A DNA stretch of 64,000 nt from Aulostomus chinensis (GCA_037954235.1 JBBMOA010000067.1:41939-105938), one strand, 5' to 3'; counted from the first letter of the stretch, positions 9,536 through 23,500 are shown. Translations and numbers: made by a program. Notes: generated by a model not told the origin, from the sequence alone.

Positions 9536-12528
9536 TGATTTCAGTGAGTTTTCATCAAAATACAGGAGTTCTGCATGAAGTGTTCATTTTGGCCTTCTCT
9601 CGCTGAGAAAACGCTATTTGTGACCTGTGATACAAAAATGCCATAACTTTTGTTCAAAGTGAGTTTTCAGTCAAGTTTCAACCTGAAAGCATAGAAAGAT
9701 GCATGAACTTGAAGTTACAGCTTGATTTCAGTGAGTTTTCATCAAAATACAGGAGTTCTGCATGAAGTGTTCATTTTGGCCTTCTCTCGCTGAGAAAACA
9801 CTATTTGTGACCTGTGATACAAAAATGCCATAACTTTTGTTCAAAGTGAGTTTTCAGTCAAGTTTCAACCTGAAAGCATAGAAAGATGCATAAACTTGAA
9901 GTTACAGCTTGATTTCAGTGAGTTTTCATCAAAATACAGGAGTTCTGCATGAAGTGTTCATTTTGGCCTTCTCTCGCTGAGAAAACACTATTTGTGACCT
10001 GTGATACAAAAATGCCATAACTTTTGTTCAAAGTGAGTTTTCAGTCAAGTTTCAACCTGAAAGCATAGAAAGATGCATAAACTTGAAGTTACAGCTTGAT
10101 TTCAGTGAGTTTTCATCAAAATACAGGAGTTCTGCATGAAGTGTTCATTTTGGCCTTCTCTCGCTGAGAAAACGCTATTTGTGACCTGTGATACAAAAAT
10201 GCCATAACTTTTGTTCAAAGTGAGTTTTCAGTCAAGTTTCAACCTGAAAGCATAGAAAGATGCATGAACTTGAAGTTACAGCTTGATTTCAGTGAGTTTT
10301 CATCAAAATACAGGAGTTCTGCATGAAGTGTTCATTTTGGCCTTCTCTCGCTGAGAAAACACTATTTGTGACCTGTGATACAAAAATGCCATAACTTTTG
10401 TTCAAAGTGAGTTTTCAGTCAAGTTTCAACCTGAAAGCATAGAAAGATGCATAAACTTGAAGTTACAGCTTGATTTCAGTGAGTTTTCATCAAAATACAG
10501 GAGTTCTGCATGAAGTGTTCATTTTGGTTTTCTCTCGCTGAGAAAACGCTATTTGTGACCTGCGACACAGAACAGCCATAACTTTTTTTCAAAGTGAGTT
10601 TTCAGTCAAGTTTCAACCTGAAAGCATAGAAAGATGCATAAACTTGAAGTTACAGCTTGATTTCAGTGAGTTTTCATCAAAATACAGAAGTTCTGCATGA
10701 AGTGTTCATTTTGGCCTTCTCTCGCTGAGAAAACGCTATTTGAGACCTGTGATACAAAAATGCCATAACTTTTGTTCAAAGTGAGTTTTCAGTCAAGTTT
10801 CAACCTGAAAGCATAGAAAGATGCATAAACTTGAAGTTACAGCTTGATTTCAGTGAGTTTTCATCAAAATACAGGAGTTCTGCATGAAGTGTTCATTTTG
10901 GCCTTCTCTCGCTGAGAAAACACTATTTGTGACCTGTGATACAAAAATGCCTTAACTTTTGTTCAAAGTGAGTTTTCAGTCAAGTTTCAACCTGAAAGCA
11001 TAGAAAGATGCATAAACTTGAAGTTACAGCTTGATTTCAGTGAGTTTTCATCAAAATACAGGAGTTCTGCATGAAGTGTTCATTTTGGCCTTCTCTCGCT
11101 GAGAAAACGCTATTTGTGACCTGTGATACAAAAATGCCATAACTTTTGTTCAAAGTGAGTTTTCAGTCAAGTTTCAACCTGAAAGCATAGAAAGATGCAT
11201 AAACTTGAAGTTACAGCTTGATTTCAGTGAGTTTTCATCAAAATACAGGAGTTCTGCATGAAGTGTTCATTTTGGCCTTCTCTCGCTGAGAAAACGCTAT
11301 TTGTGACCTGCGACACAGAACAGCCATAACTTTTTTTCAAAGTTAGTTTTCAGTCAAGTTTCAACGTGAAAGCATTGAAAGATGCATAAACTTGAAGTTA
11401 CAGCTTGATTTCAGTGAGTTTTCATCAAAATACAGGAGTTCTGCATGAAGTGTTCATTTTGGCCTTCTCTCGCTGAGAAAACACTATTGGTGACCTGTGA
11501 TACAAAAATGCCATAACTTTTGTTCAAAGTGAGTTTTCAGTCAAGTTTCAACCTGAAAGCATAGAAAGATGCATAAACTTGAAGTTACAGCTTGATTTCA
11601 GTGAGTTTTCATCAAAATACAGGAGTTCTGCATGAAGAGTTTTTTTTTGGCCTTCTCTCGCTGAGAAAACGCTATTTGTGACCTGTGTTACAAAAATGCC
11701 ATAACTTTTGTTCAAAGTGAGTTTTCAGTCAAGTTTCAACCTGAAAGCATAGAAAGATGCATAAACTTGAAGTTACAACTTGATTTCAGTTAGTTTTCAT
11801 CAAAATACAGGAGTTCTGCATGAAGTGTTCATTTTGGCCTTCTCTCGCTGAGAAAACGCTATTTGTGACCTGTGATACAAAAATGCCATAACTTTTGTTC
11901 AAAGTGAGTTTTCAGTCAAGTTTCAACCTGAAAGCATAGAAAGATGCATAAACTTGAAGTTACAGCTTGATTTCAGTGAGTTTTCATCAAAATACAGGAG
12001 TTCTGCATGAAGTGTTCATTTTGGCCTTCTCTCGCTGAGAAAACGCTATTTGTGACCTGTGATACAAAAATGCCATACCTTTTGTTCAAAGTGAGTTTTC
12101 AGTCAAGTTTCAACCTGAAAGCATAGAAAGATGCATAAACTTGAAGTTACAGCTTGATTTCAGTGAGTTTTCATCAAAATACAGGAGTTCTGCATGAAGT
12201 GTTCATTTTGGCCTTCTCTCGCTGAGAAAACACTATTTGTGACCTGTGATACAAAAATGCCATAACTGTTGTTCAAAGTGAGTTTTCAGTCAAGTTTCAA
12301 CCTGAAAGCATAGAAAGATGCATAAACTTGAAGTTACAGCTTGATTTCAGTGAGTTTTCATCAAAATACAGGAGTTCTGCATGAAGTGTTCATTTTGGCC
12401 TTCTCTCGCTGAGAAAACACTATTTGTGACCTGTGATACAAAAATGCCATAACTTTTTTTCAAAGTGAGTTTTCAGTCAAGTTTCGACCTGAAAGCATAG
12501 AAAGGTGCATAAACTTGAAGTTACAGCT
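9536..12528 (+). repeat. Mixed monomers with a 3-monomer repeat and T-run copy
   Basis: Sixteen monomers in mixed order. GCATGAACTTG at 9705 and 10266 marks a 3-monomer (561 bp) repeat. Family B monomers lie near 10564 and 11310, both with TTTTTTTC. The T-run variant GAGTTTTTTTTTGG recurs at 11638 and adds one base. CACTATTGG at 11489 matches 21027, 51 monomers away. The last two monomers (from 12155) already carry variants of the HOR that follows: ACTGTTG near 12268, then TTTCGACC with AAAGGTGC. Confidence 0.85.
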
Positions 12529-13837
12529 TGATTTCAGTGAGTTTTCATCAAAATACAGGAGTTCTGCATGAAGTGTTCATTTTGGCCTTCTCTCGCTGAG
12601 AAAACGCTATTTGTGACCTGCTACACAGAACAGCCATAACTTTTGTTCAAAGTGAGTTTTCAGTCAAGTTTCAACCTGAAAGCATAGAAAGATGCAAAAA
12701 CTTGAAGTTACAGCTTGATTTCAGTGAGTTTTCATCAAAATACAGGAGTTCTGCATGAAGTTCTCATTTTGGCCTTCTCTCGCTGAGAAAACGCTATTTG
12801 TGACCTGCGACACAGAACAGCCATAACTTTTGTTCAAAGTGAGTTTTCAGTCAAGTTTCAACCTGAAAGCATAGAAAGATGCATAAACTTGAAGTTACAG
12901 CTTGATTTCAGTGAGTTTTCATCAAAATACAGGAGTTCTGCATGAAGTGTTCATTTTGGCCTTCTCTCGCTGAGAAAACACTATTTGTGACCTGTGATAC
13001 AAAAATGCCATAACTTTTGTTCAAAGTGAGTTTTCAGTCAAGTTTCAACCTGAAAGCATAGAAAGATGCATAAACTTGAAGTTACAGCTTGATTTCAGTG
13101 AGTTTTCATCAAAATACAGGAGTTCTGCATTAAGTGTTCATTTTGGCCTTCTCTCGCTGAGAAAACACTATTTGTGACCTGTGATACAAAAATGCCATAA
13201 CTTTTGTTCAAAGTGAGTTTTCAGTCAAGTTTCAACCTGAAAGCATAGAAAGATGCATAAACTTGAAGTTACAGCTTGATTTCAGTGAGTTTTCATCAAA
13301 ATACAGGAGTTCTGCATGAAGTGTTCATTTGGGCCTTCTCTCGCTGAGAAAACACTATTTGTGACCTGTGATACAAAAATGCCATGACTTTTGTTCAAAG
13401 TGAGTTTTCAGTCAAGTTTCAACCTGAAAGCATAGAAAGATGCATAAACTTGAAGTTACAGCTTGATTTCAGTGAGTTTTCATCAAAATACAGGAGTTCT
13501 GCATGAAGTGTTCATTTTGGCCTTCTCTCCCTGAGAAAACACTATTTGTGACCTGTGATACAAAAATGCCATAACTGTTGTTCAAAGTGAGTTTTCAGTC
13601 AAGTTTCAACCTGAAAGCATAGAAAGATGCATAAACTTGAAGTTACAGCTTGATTTCAGTGAGTTTTCATCAAAATACAGGAGTTCTGCATGAAGTGTTC
13701 ATTTTGGCCTTCTCTCGCTGAGAAAACACTATTTGTGACCTGTGATACAAAAATGCCATAACTTTTGTTCAAAGTGAGTTTTCAGTCAAGTTTCGACCTG
13801 AAAGCATAGAAAGGTGCATAAACTTGAAGTTACAGCT
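12529..13837 (+). repeat. HOR block A, 7 monomers (1309 bp)
   Basis: Monomer order by marker: (1) GCTACACAG at 12621, a B derivative with G94T, also ATGCAAAAAC; (2) AGTTCTCATT with family B; (3) plain; (4) GCATTAAG; (5) CATTTGGGCC with CCATGAC; (6) CTCCCTG with ACTGTTG; (7) TTTCGACC with AAAGGTGC. The same ordered set returns in block D, and its first monomers begin every block from A to E. This defines a 7-mer higher-order repeat. Confidence 0.95.
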
Positions 13838-15894
13838 TGATTTCAGTGAGTTTTCATCAAAATACAGGAGTTCTGCATGAAGTGTTCATTTTGGCCTTCT
13901 CTCGCTGAGAAAACGCTATTTGTGACCTGCTACACAGAACAGCCATAACTTTTGTTCAAAGTGAGTTTTCAGTCAAGTTTCAACCTGAAAGCATAGAAAG
14001 ATGCAAAAACTTGAAGTTACAGCTTGATTTCAGTGAGTTTTCATCAAAATACAGGAGTTCTGCATGAAGTTCTCATTTTGGCCTTCTCTCGCTGAGAAAA
14101 CGCTATTTGTGACCTGCGACACAGAACAGCCATAACTTTTGTTCAAAGTGAGTTTTCAGTCAAGTTTCAACCTGAAAGCATAGAAAGATGCATAAACTTG
14201 AAGTTACAGCTTGATTTCAGTGAGTTTTCATCAAAATACAGGAGTTCTGCATGAAGTGTTCATTTTGGCCTTCTCTCGCTGAGAAAACACTATTTGTGAC
14301 CTGTGATACAAAAATGCCATAACTTTTGTTCAAAGTGAGTTTTCAGTCAAGTTTCAACCTGAAAGCATAGAAAGATGCATAAACTTGAAGTTACAGCTTG
14401 ATTTCAGTGAGTTTTCATCAAAATACAGGAGTTCTGCATTAAGTGTTCATTTTGGCCTTCTCTCGCTGAGAAAACACTATTTGTGACCTGTGATACAAAA
14501 ATGCCATAACTTTTGTTCAAAGTGAGTTTTCAGTCAAGTTTCAACCTGAAAGCATAGAAAGATGCATAAACTTGAAGTTACAGCTTGATTTCAGTGAGTT
14601 TTCATCAAAATACAGGAGTTCTGCATGAAGTGTTCATTTGGGCCTTCTCTCGCTGAGAAAACACTATTTGTGACCTGTGATACAAAAATGCCATGACTTT
14701 TGTTCAAAGTGAGTTTTCAGTCAAGTTTCAACCTGAAAGCATAGAAAGATGCATAAACTTGAAGTTACAGCTTGATTTCAGTGAGTTTTCATCAAAATAC
14801 AGGAGTTCTTCATGAAGTGTTCATTTTGGCCTTCTCTCCCTGAGAAAACACTATTTGTGACCTGTGATACAAAAATGCCATAACTTTTGTTCAAAGTGAG
14901 TTTTCAGTCAAGTTTCAACCTGAAAGCATAGAAAGATGCATAAACTTGAAGTTACAACTTGATTTCAGTGAGTTTTCATCAAAATACAGGAGTTCTGCAT
15001 GAAGTGTTCATTTTGGCCTTCTCTCGCTGAGAAAACACTATTTGTGACCTGTGATACAAAAATGCCATAACTTTTGTTCAAAGTGAGTTTTCAGTCAAGT
15101 TTCAACCTGAAAGCATAGAAAGATGCATAAACTTGAAGTTACAGCTTGATTTCAGTGAGTTTTCATCAAAATACAGGAGTTCTGCATGAAGTGTTCATTT
15201 TGGCCTTCTCTCGCTGAGAAAACACTATTTGTGACCTGTGATACAAAAATGCCATAACGTTTGTTCAAAGTGAGTTTTCAGTCAAGTTTCAACCTGAAAG
15301 CATAGAAAGATGCATAAACTTGAAGTTACAACTTGATTTCAGTGAGTTTTCATCAAAATACAGGAGTTCTGCATGAAGTGTTCATTTTGGCCTTCTCTCG
15401 CTGAGAAAACACTATTTGTGACCTGTGATACAAAAATGCCATAACTTTTGTTCAAAGTGAGTTTTCAGTCAAGTTTCAACCTGAAAGCATAGAAAGATGC
15501 ATAAACTTGAAGTTACAGCTTGATTTCAGTGAGTTTTCATCAAAATACAGGAGTTCTGCATGAAGTGTTCATTTTGGCCTTCTCTCGCTGAGAAAACGCT
15601 ATTTGTGACCTGTGATACAAAAATGCCATAACTTTTGTTCAAAGTGAGTTTTCAGTCAAGTTTCAACCTGAAAGCATAGAAAGATGCATAAACTTGAAGT
15701 TACAGCTTGATTTCAGTGAGTTTTCATCAAAATACAGGAGTTCTGCATGAAGTGTTCATTTTGGCCTTCTCTCGCTGAGAAAACACTATTTGTGACCTGT
15801 GATACAAAAATGCCATAACTTTTTTTCAAAGTGAGTTTTCAGTCAAGTTTCGACCTGAAAGCATAGAAAGGTGCATAAACTTGAAGTTACAGCT
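13838..15894 (+). repeat. HOR block B, 11 monomers (2057 bp)
   Basis: Begins with the same monomers as block A (GCTACACAG at 13930, AGTTCTCATT, plain, GCATTAAG, CATTTGGGCC, CTCCCTG). It then continues with ACAACTT junctions, an AACGTTTG monomer near 15258 and a CGC monomer, and closes with TTTTTTTC, TTTCGACC and AAAGGTGC. It reads as block A with four extra monomers, or block A as its deletion derivative. Confidence 0.95.
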
Positions 15895-17390
15895 TGATTT
15901 CAGTGAGTTTTCATCAAAATACAGGAGTTCTGCATGAAGTGTTCATTTTGGCCTTCTCTCGCTGAGAAAACGCTATTTGTGACCTGCTACACAGAACAGC
16001 CATAACTTTTGTTCAAAGTGAGTTTTCAGTCAAGTTTCAACCTGAAAGCATAGAAAGATGCAAAAACTTGAAGTTACAGCTTGATTTCAGTGAGTTTTCA
16101 TCAAAATACAGGAGTTCTGCATGAAGTTCTCATTTTGGCCTTCTCTCGCTGAGAAAACGCTATTTGTGACCTGCGACACAGAACAGCCATAACTTTTGTT
16201 CAAAGTGAGTTTTCAGTCAAGTTTCAACCTGAAAGCATAGAAAGATGCATAAACTTGAAGTTACAGCTTGATTTCAGTGAGTTTTCATCAAAATACAGGA
16301 GTTCTGCATGAAGTGTTCATTTTGGCCTTCTCTCGCTGAGAAAACACTATTTGTGACCTGTGATACAAAAATGCCATAACTTTTGTTCAAAGTGAGTTTT
16401 CAGTCAAGTTTCAACCTGAAAGCATAGAAAGATGCATAAACTTGAAGTTACAGCTTGATTTCAGTGAGTTTTCATCAAAATACAGGAGTTCTGCATTAAG
16501 TGTTCATTTTGGCCTTCTCTCGCTGAGAAAACACTATTTGTGACCTGTGATACAAAAATGCCATAACTTTTGTTCAAAGTGAGTTTTCAGTCAAGTTTCA
16601 ACCTGAAAGCATAGAAAGATGCATAAACTTGAAGTTACAGCTTGATTTCAGTGAGTTTTCATCAAAATACAGGAGTTCTGCATGAAGTGTTCATTTTGGC
16701 CTTCTCTCGCTGAGAAAACACTATTTGTGACCTGTGATACAAAAATGCCATAACGTTTGTTCAAAGTGAGTTTTCAGTCAAGTTTCAACCTGAAAGCATA
16801 GAAAGATGCATAAACTTGAAGTTACAACTTGATTTCAGTGAGTTTTCATCAAAATACAGGAGTTCTGCATGAAGTGTTCATTTTGGCCTTCTCTCGCTGA
16901 GAAAACACTATTTGTGACCTGTGATACAAAAATGCCATAACTTTTGTTCAAAGTGAGTTTTCAGTCAAGTTTCAACCTGAAAGCATAGAAAGATGCATAA
17001 ACTTGAAGTTACAGCTTGATTTCAGTGAGTTTTCATCAAAATACAGGAGTTCTGCATGAAGTGTTCATTTTGGCCTTCTCTCGCTGAGAAAACGCTATTT
17101 GTGACCTGTGATACAAAAATGCCATAACTTTTGTTCAAAGTGAGTTTTCAGTCAAGTTTCAACCTGAAAGCATAGAAAGATGCATAAACTTGAAGTTACA
17201 GCTTGATTTCAGTGAGTTTTCATCAAAATACAGGAGTTCTGCATGAAGTGTTCATTTTGGCCTTCTCTCGCTGAGAAAACACTATTTGTGACCTGTGATA
17301 CAAAAATGCCATAACTTTTTTTCAAAGTGAGTTTTCAGTCAAGTTTCGACCTGAAAGCATAGAAAGGTGCATAAACTTGAAGTTACAGCT
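15895..17390 (+). repeat. HOR block C, 8 monomers (1496 bp)
   Basis: Opens with GCTACACAG at 15987, AGTTCTCATT, plain and GCATTAAG, then jumps directly to the AACGTTTG monomer (about 16755), an ACAACTT junction, a CGC monomer and the closing TTTTTTTC, TTTCGACC, AAAGGTGC monomer. It equals block B without three internal monomers (those with CATTTGGGCC, CTCCCTG and the plain monomer after them). This is a clean in-register deletion by unequal exchange. Confidence 0.95.
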
Positions 17391-18699
17391 TGATTTCAGT
17401 GAGTTTTCATCAAAATACAGGAGTTCTGCATGAAGTGTTCATTTTGGCCTTCTCTCGCTGAGAAAACGCTATTTGTGACCTGCTACACAGAACAGCCATA
17501 ACTTTTGTTCAAAGTGAGTTTTCAGTCAAGTTTCAACCTGAAAGCATAGAAAGATGCAAAAACTTGAAGTTACAGCTTGATTTCAGTGAGTTTTCATCAA
17601 AATACAGGAGTTCTGCATGAAGTTCTCATTTTGGCCTTCTCTCGCTGAGAAAACGCTATTTGTGACCTGCGACACAGAACAGCCATAACTTTTGTTCAAA
17701 GTGAGTTTTCAGTCAAGTTTCAACCTGAAAGCATAGAAAGATGCATAAACTTGAAGTTACAGCTTGATTTCAGTGAGTTTTCATCAAAATACAGGAGTTC
17801 TGCATGAAGTGTTCATTTTGGCCTTCTCTCGCTGAGAAAACACTATTTGTGACCTGTGATACAAAAATGCCATAACTTTTGTTCAAAGTGAGTTTTCAGT
17901 CAAGTTTCAACCTGAAAGCATAGAAAGATGCATAAACTTGAAGTTACAGCTTGATTTCAGTGAGTTTTCATCAAAATACAGGAGTTCTGCATTAAGTGTT
18001 CATTTTGGCCTTCTCTCGCTGAGAAAACACTATTTGTGACCTGTGATACAAAAATGCCATAACTTTTGTTCAAAGTGAGTTTTCAGTCAAGTTTCAACCT
18101 GAAAGCATAGAAAGATGCATAAACTTGAAGTTACAGCTTGATTTCAGTGAGTTTTCATCAAAATACAGGAGTTCTGCATGAAGTGTTCATTTGGGCCTTC
18201 TCTCGCTGAGAAAACACTATTTGTGACCTGTGATACAAAAATGCCATGACTTTTGTTCAAAGTGAGTTTTCAGTCAAGTTTCAACCTGAAAGCATAGAAA
18301 GATGCATAAACTTGAAGTTACAGCTTGATTTCAGTGAGTTTTCATCAAAATACAGGAGTTCTGCATGAAGTGTTCATTTTGGCCTTCTCTCCCTGAGAAA
18401 ACACTATTTGTGACCTGTGATACAAAAATGCCATAACTGTTGTTCAAAGTGAGTTTTCAGTCAAGTTTCAACCTGAAAGCATAGAAAGATGCATAAACTT
18501 GAAGTTACAGCTTGATTTCAGTGAGTTTTCATCAAAATACAGGAGTTCTGCATGAAGTGTTCATTTTGGCCTTCTCTCGCTGAGAAAACACTATTTGTGA
18601 CCTGTGATACAAAAATGCCATAACTTTTGTTCAAAGTGAGTTTTCAGTCAAGTTTCGACCTGAAAGCATAGAAAGGTGCATAAACTTGAAGTTACAGCT
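17391..18699 (+). repeat. HOR block D, 7 monomers (1309 bp)
   Basis: Repeats block A in order: GCTACACAG at 17483, AGTTCTCATT, plain, GCATTAAG, CATTTGGGCC with CCATGAC, CTCCCTG with ACTGTTG, then TTTCGACC with AAAGGTGC. It lies exactly 26 monomers (4862 bp) from block A, so A-B-C is a super-unit that begins to repeat here. Confidence 0.95.
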
Positions 18700-20569
18700 T
18701 GATTTCAGTGAGTTTTCATCAAAATACAGGAGTTCTGCATGAAGTGTTCATTTTGGCCTTCTCTCGCTGAGAAAACGCTATTTGTGACCTGCTACACAGA
18801 ACAGCCATAACTTTTGTTCAAAGTGAGTTTTCAGTCAAGTTTATACCTGAAAGCATAGAAAGATGCAAAAACTTGAAGTTACAGCTTGATTTCAGTGAGT
18901 TTTCATCAAAATACAGGAGTTCTGCATGAAGTTCTCATTTTGGCCTTCTCTCGCTGAGAAAACGCTATTTGTGACCTGCGACACAGAACAGCCATAACTT
19001 TTGTTCAAAGTGAGTTTTCAGTCAAGTTTCAACCTGAAAGCATAGAAAGATGCATAAACTTGAAGTTACAGCTTGATTTCAGTGAGTTTTCATCAAAATA
19101 CAGGAGTTCTGCATGAAGTGTTCATTTTGGCCTTCTCTCGCTGAGAAAACACTATTTGTGACCTGTGATACAAAAATGCCATAACTTTTGTTCAAAGTGA
19201 GTTTTCAGTCAAGTTTCAACCTGAAAGCATAGAAAGATGCATAAACTTGAAGTTACAGCTTGATTTCAGTGAGTTTTCATCAAAATACAGGAGTTCTGCA
19301 TTAAGTGTTCATTTTGGCCTTCTCTCGCTGAGAAAACACTATTTGTGACCTGTGATACAAAAATGCCATAACTTTTGTTCAAAGTGAGTTTTCAGTCAAG
19401 TTTCAACCTGAAAGCATAGAAAGATGCATAAACTTGAAGTTACAGCTTGATTTCAGTGAGTTTTCATCAAAATACAGGAGTTCTGCATGAAGTGTTCATT
19501 TGGGCCTTCTCTCGCTGAGAAAACACTATTTGTGACCTGTGATACAAAAATGCCATGACTTTTGTTCAAAGTGAGTTTTCAGTCAAGTTTCAACCTGAAA
19601 GCATAGAAAGATGCATAAACTTGAAGTTACAGCTTGATTTCAGTGAGTTTTCATCAAAATACAGGAGTTCTGCATGAAGTGTTCATTTTGGCCTTCTCTC
19701 CCTGAGAAAACACTATTTGTGACCTGTGATACAAAAATGCCATAACTTTTGTTCAAAGTGAGTTTTCAGTCAAGTTTCAACCTGAAAGCATAGAAAGATG
19801 CATAAACTTGAAGTTACAACTTGATTTCAGTGAGTTTTCATCAAAATACAGGAGTTCTGCATGAAGTGTTCATTTTGGCCTTCTCTCGCTGAGAAAACAC
19901 TATTTGTGACCTGTGATACAAAAATGCCATAACTTTTGTTCAAAGTGAGTTTTCAGTCAAGTTTCAACCTGAAAGCATAGAAAGATGCATAAACTTGAAG
20001 TTACAGCTTGATTTCAGTGAGTTTTCATCAAAATACAGGAGTTCTGCATGAAGTGTTCATTTTGGCCTTCTCTCGCTGAGAAAACACTATTTGTGACCTG
20101 TGATACAAAAATGCCATAACGTTTGTTCAAAGTGAGTTTTCAGTCAAGTTTCAACCTGAAAGCATAGAAAGATGCATAAACTTGAAGTTACAACTTGATT
20201 TCAGTGAGTTTTCATCAAAATACAGGAGTTCTGCATGAAGTGTTCATTTTGGCCTTCTCTCGCTGAGAAAACACTATTTGTGACCTGTGATACAAAAATG
20301 CCATAACTTTTGTTCAAAGTGAGTTTTCAGTCAAGTTTCAACCTGAAAGCATAGAAAGATGCATAAACTTGAAGTTACAGCTTGATTTCAGTGAGTTTTC
20401 ATCAAAATACAGGAGTTCTGCATGAAGTGTTCATTTTGGCCTTCTCTCGCTGAGAAAACGCTATTTGTGACCTGTGATACAAAAATGCCATAACTTTTGT
20501 TCAAAGTGAGTTTTCAGTCAAGTTTCAACCTGAAAGCATAGAAAGATGCATAAACTTGAAGTTACAGCT
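18700..20569 (+). repeat. HOR block E, 10 monomers, copy of block B
   Basis: Follows block B in order (GCTACACAG at 18792, AGTTCTCATT, plain, GCATTAAG, CATTTGGGCC, CTCCCTG, ACAACTT junction, AACGTTTG near 20120, ACAACTT, CGC). It lacks the eleventh closing monomer: the next monomer, from 20570, carries GAAAC instead. A private change, TTTATACC, lies near 18842. This marks the right edge of the ordered HOR domain. Confidence 0.93.
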
Positions 20570-23500
20570 TGATTTCAGTGAGTTTTCATCAAAATACAGG
20601 AGTTCTGCATGAAGTGTTCATTTTGGCCTTCTCTCGCTGAGAAAACACTATTTGTGACCTGTGAAACAAAAATGCCATAACTTTTGTTCAAAGTGAGTTT
20701 TCAGTCAAGTTTCAACCTGAAAGCATAGAAAGATGCATAAACTTGAAGTTACAGCTTGATTTCAGTGAGTTTTCATCAAAATACAGGAGTTCTGCATGAA
20801 GTGTTCATTTTGGCCTTCTCTCGCTGAGAAAACGCTATTTGTGACCTGTGATACAAAAATGCCATAACTTTTTTTCAAAGTGAGTTTTCAGTCAAGTTTC
20901 AACCTGAAAGCATAGAAAGATGCATAAACTTGAAGTTACAGCTTGATTTCAGTGAGTTTTCATCAAAATACAGGAGTTCTGCATGAAGTGTTCATTTTGG
21001 CCTTCTCTCGCTGAGAAAACACTATTGGTGACCTGTGATACAAAAATGCCATAACTTTTGTTCAAAGTGAGTTTTCAGTCAAGTTTCAACCTGAAAGCAT
21101 AGAAAGATGCATAAACTTGAAGTTACAGCTTGATTTCAGTGAGTTTTCATCAAAATACAGGAGTTCTGCATGAAGTGTTCATTTTGGCCTTCTCTCGCTG
21201 AGAAAACGCTATTTGTGACCTGCGACACAGAACAGCCATAACTTTTGTTCAAAGTGAGTTTTCAGTCAAGTTTCAACCTGAAAGCATAGAAAGATGCATA
21301 AACTTAAAGTTACAGCTTGATTTCAGTGAGTTTTCATCAAAATACAGGAGTTCTGCATGAAGTGTTCATTTTGGCCTTCTCTCGCTGAGAAAACGCTATT
21401 TGTGACCTGTGATACAAAAATGCCATAACTTTTGTTCAAAGTGAGTTTTCAGTCAAGTTTCAACCTGAAAGAATAGAAAGATGCATAAACTTGAAGTTAC
21501 AGCTTGATTTCAGTGAGTTTTCATCAAAATACAGGAGTTCTGCATGAAGTGTTCATTTTGGCCTTCTCTCGCTGAGAAAACACTATTTGTGACCTGTGAT
21601 ACAAAAATGCCATAACTTTTGTTCAAAGTGAGTTTTCAGTCAAGTTTCAACCTGAAAGCATAGAAAGATGCATAAACTTGAAGTTACAGCTTGATTTCAG
21701 TGAGTTTTCATCAAAATACAGGAGTTCTGCATGAAGTGTTCATTTTGGCCTTCTCTCGCTGAGAAAACGCTATTTGTGACCTGTGATACAAAAATGCCAT
21801 AACTTTTGTTCAAAGTGAGTTTTCAGTCAAGTTTCAACCTGAAAGCATAGAAAGATGCATAAACTTGAAGTTACAGCTTGATTTCAGTGAGTTTTCATCA
21901 AAATACAGGAGTTCTGCATGAAGTGTTCATTTTGGCCTTCTCTCGCTGAGAAAACGCTATTTGTGACCTGTGATACAAAAATGCCATAACTTTTGTTCAA
22001 AGTGAGTTTTCAGTCAAGTTTCAACCTGAAAGCATAGAAAGATGCATAAACTTGAAGTTACAACTTGATTTCAGTGAGTTTTCATCAAAATACAGGAGTT
22101 CTGCATGAAGTGTTCATTTTGGCCTTCTCTCGCTGAGAAAACACTATTTGTGACCTGTGATACAAAAATGCCATAACTTTTGTTCAAAGTGAGTTTTCAG
22201 TCAAGTTTCAACCTGAAAGCATAGAAAGATGCATAAACTTGAAGTTACAGCTTGATTTCAGTCAGTTTTCATCAAAATACAGGAGTTCTGCATGAAGTGT
22301 TCATTTTGGCCTTCTCTCGCTGAGAAAACACTATTTGTGACCTGTGAAACAAAAATGCCATAACTTTTGTTCAAAGTGAGTTTTCAGTCAAGTTTCAACC
22401 TGAAAGCATAGAAAGATGCATAAACTTGAAGTTACAGCTTGATTTCAGTGAGTTTTCATCAAAATACAGGAGTTCTGCATGAAGTGTTCATTTTGGCCTT
22501 CTCTCGCTGAGAAAACGCTATTTGTGACCTGCGACACAGAACAGCCATAACTTTTGTTCAAAGTGAGTTTTCAGTCAAGTTTCAACCTGAAAGCATAGAA
22601 AGATGCATAAACTTAAAGTTACAGCTTGATTTCAGTGAGTTTTCATCAAAATACAGGAGTTCTGCATGAAGTGTTCATTTTGGCCTTCTCTCGCTGAGAA
22701 AACGCTATTTGTGACCTGTGATACAAAAATGCCATAACTTTTGTTCAAAGTGAGTTTTCAGTCAAGTTTCAACCTGAAAGCATAGAAAGATGCATAAACT
22801 TGAAGTTACAGCTTGATTTCAGTCAGTTTTCATCAAAATACAGGAGTTCTGCATGAAGTGTTCATTTTGGCCTTCTCTCGCTGAGAAAACACTATTTGTG
22901 ACCTGTGATACAAAAATGCCATAACTTTTGTTCAAAGTGAGTTTTCAGTCAAGTTTCAACCTGAAAGCATAGAAAGATGCATAAACTTGAAGTTACAGCT
23001 TGATTTCAGTGAGTTTTCATCAAAATACAGGAGTTCTGCATGAAGTGTTCATTTTGGCCTTCTCTCGCTGAGAAAACACTATTTGTGACCTGTGATACAA
23101 AAATGCCATAACTTTTGTTCAAAGTGAGTTTTCAGTCAAGTTTCAACCTGAAAGCATAGAAAGATGCATAAACTTGAAGTTACAGCTTGATTTCAGTGAG
23201 TTTTCATCAAAATACAGGAGTTCTGCATGAAGTGTTCATTTTGGCCTTCTCTCGCTGAGAAAACGCTATTTGTGACCTGTGATACAAAAATGCCATAACT
23301 TTTTTTCAAAGTGAGTTTTCAGTCAAGTTTCAACCTGAAAGCATAGAAAGATGCATAAACTTGAAGTTACAGCTTGATTTCAGTGAGTTTTCATCAAAAT
23401 ACAGGAGTTCTGCATGAAGTGTTCATTTTGGCCTTCTCTCGCTGAGAAAACACTATTTGTGACCTGTGACACAAAAATGCCATAACTTTTGTTCAAAGTG

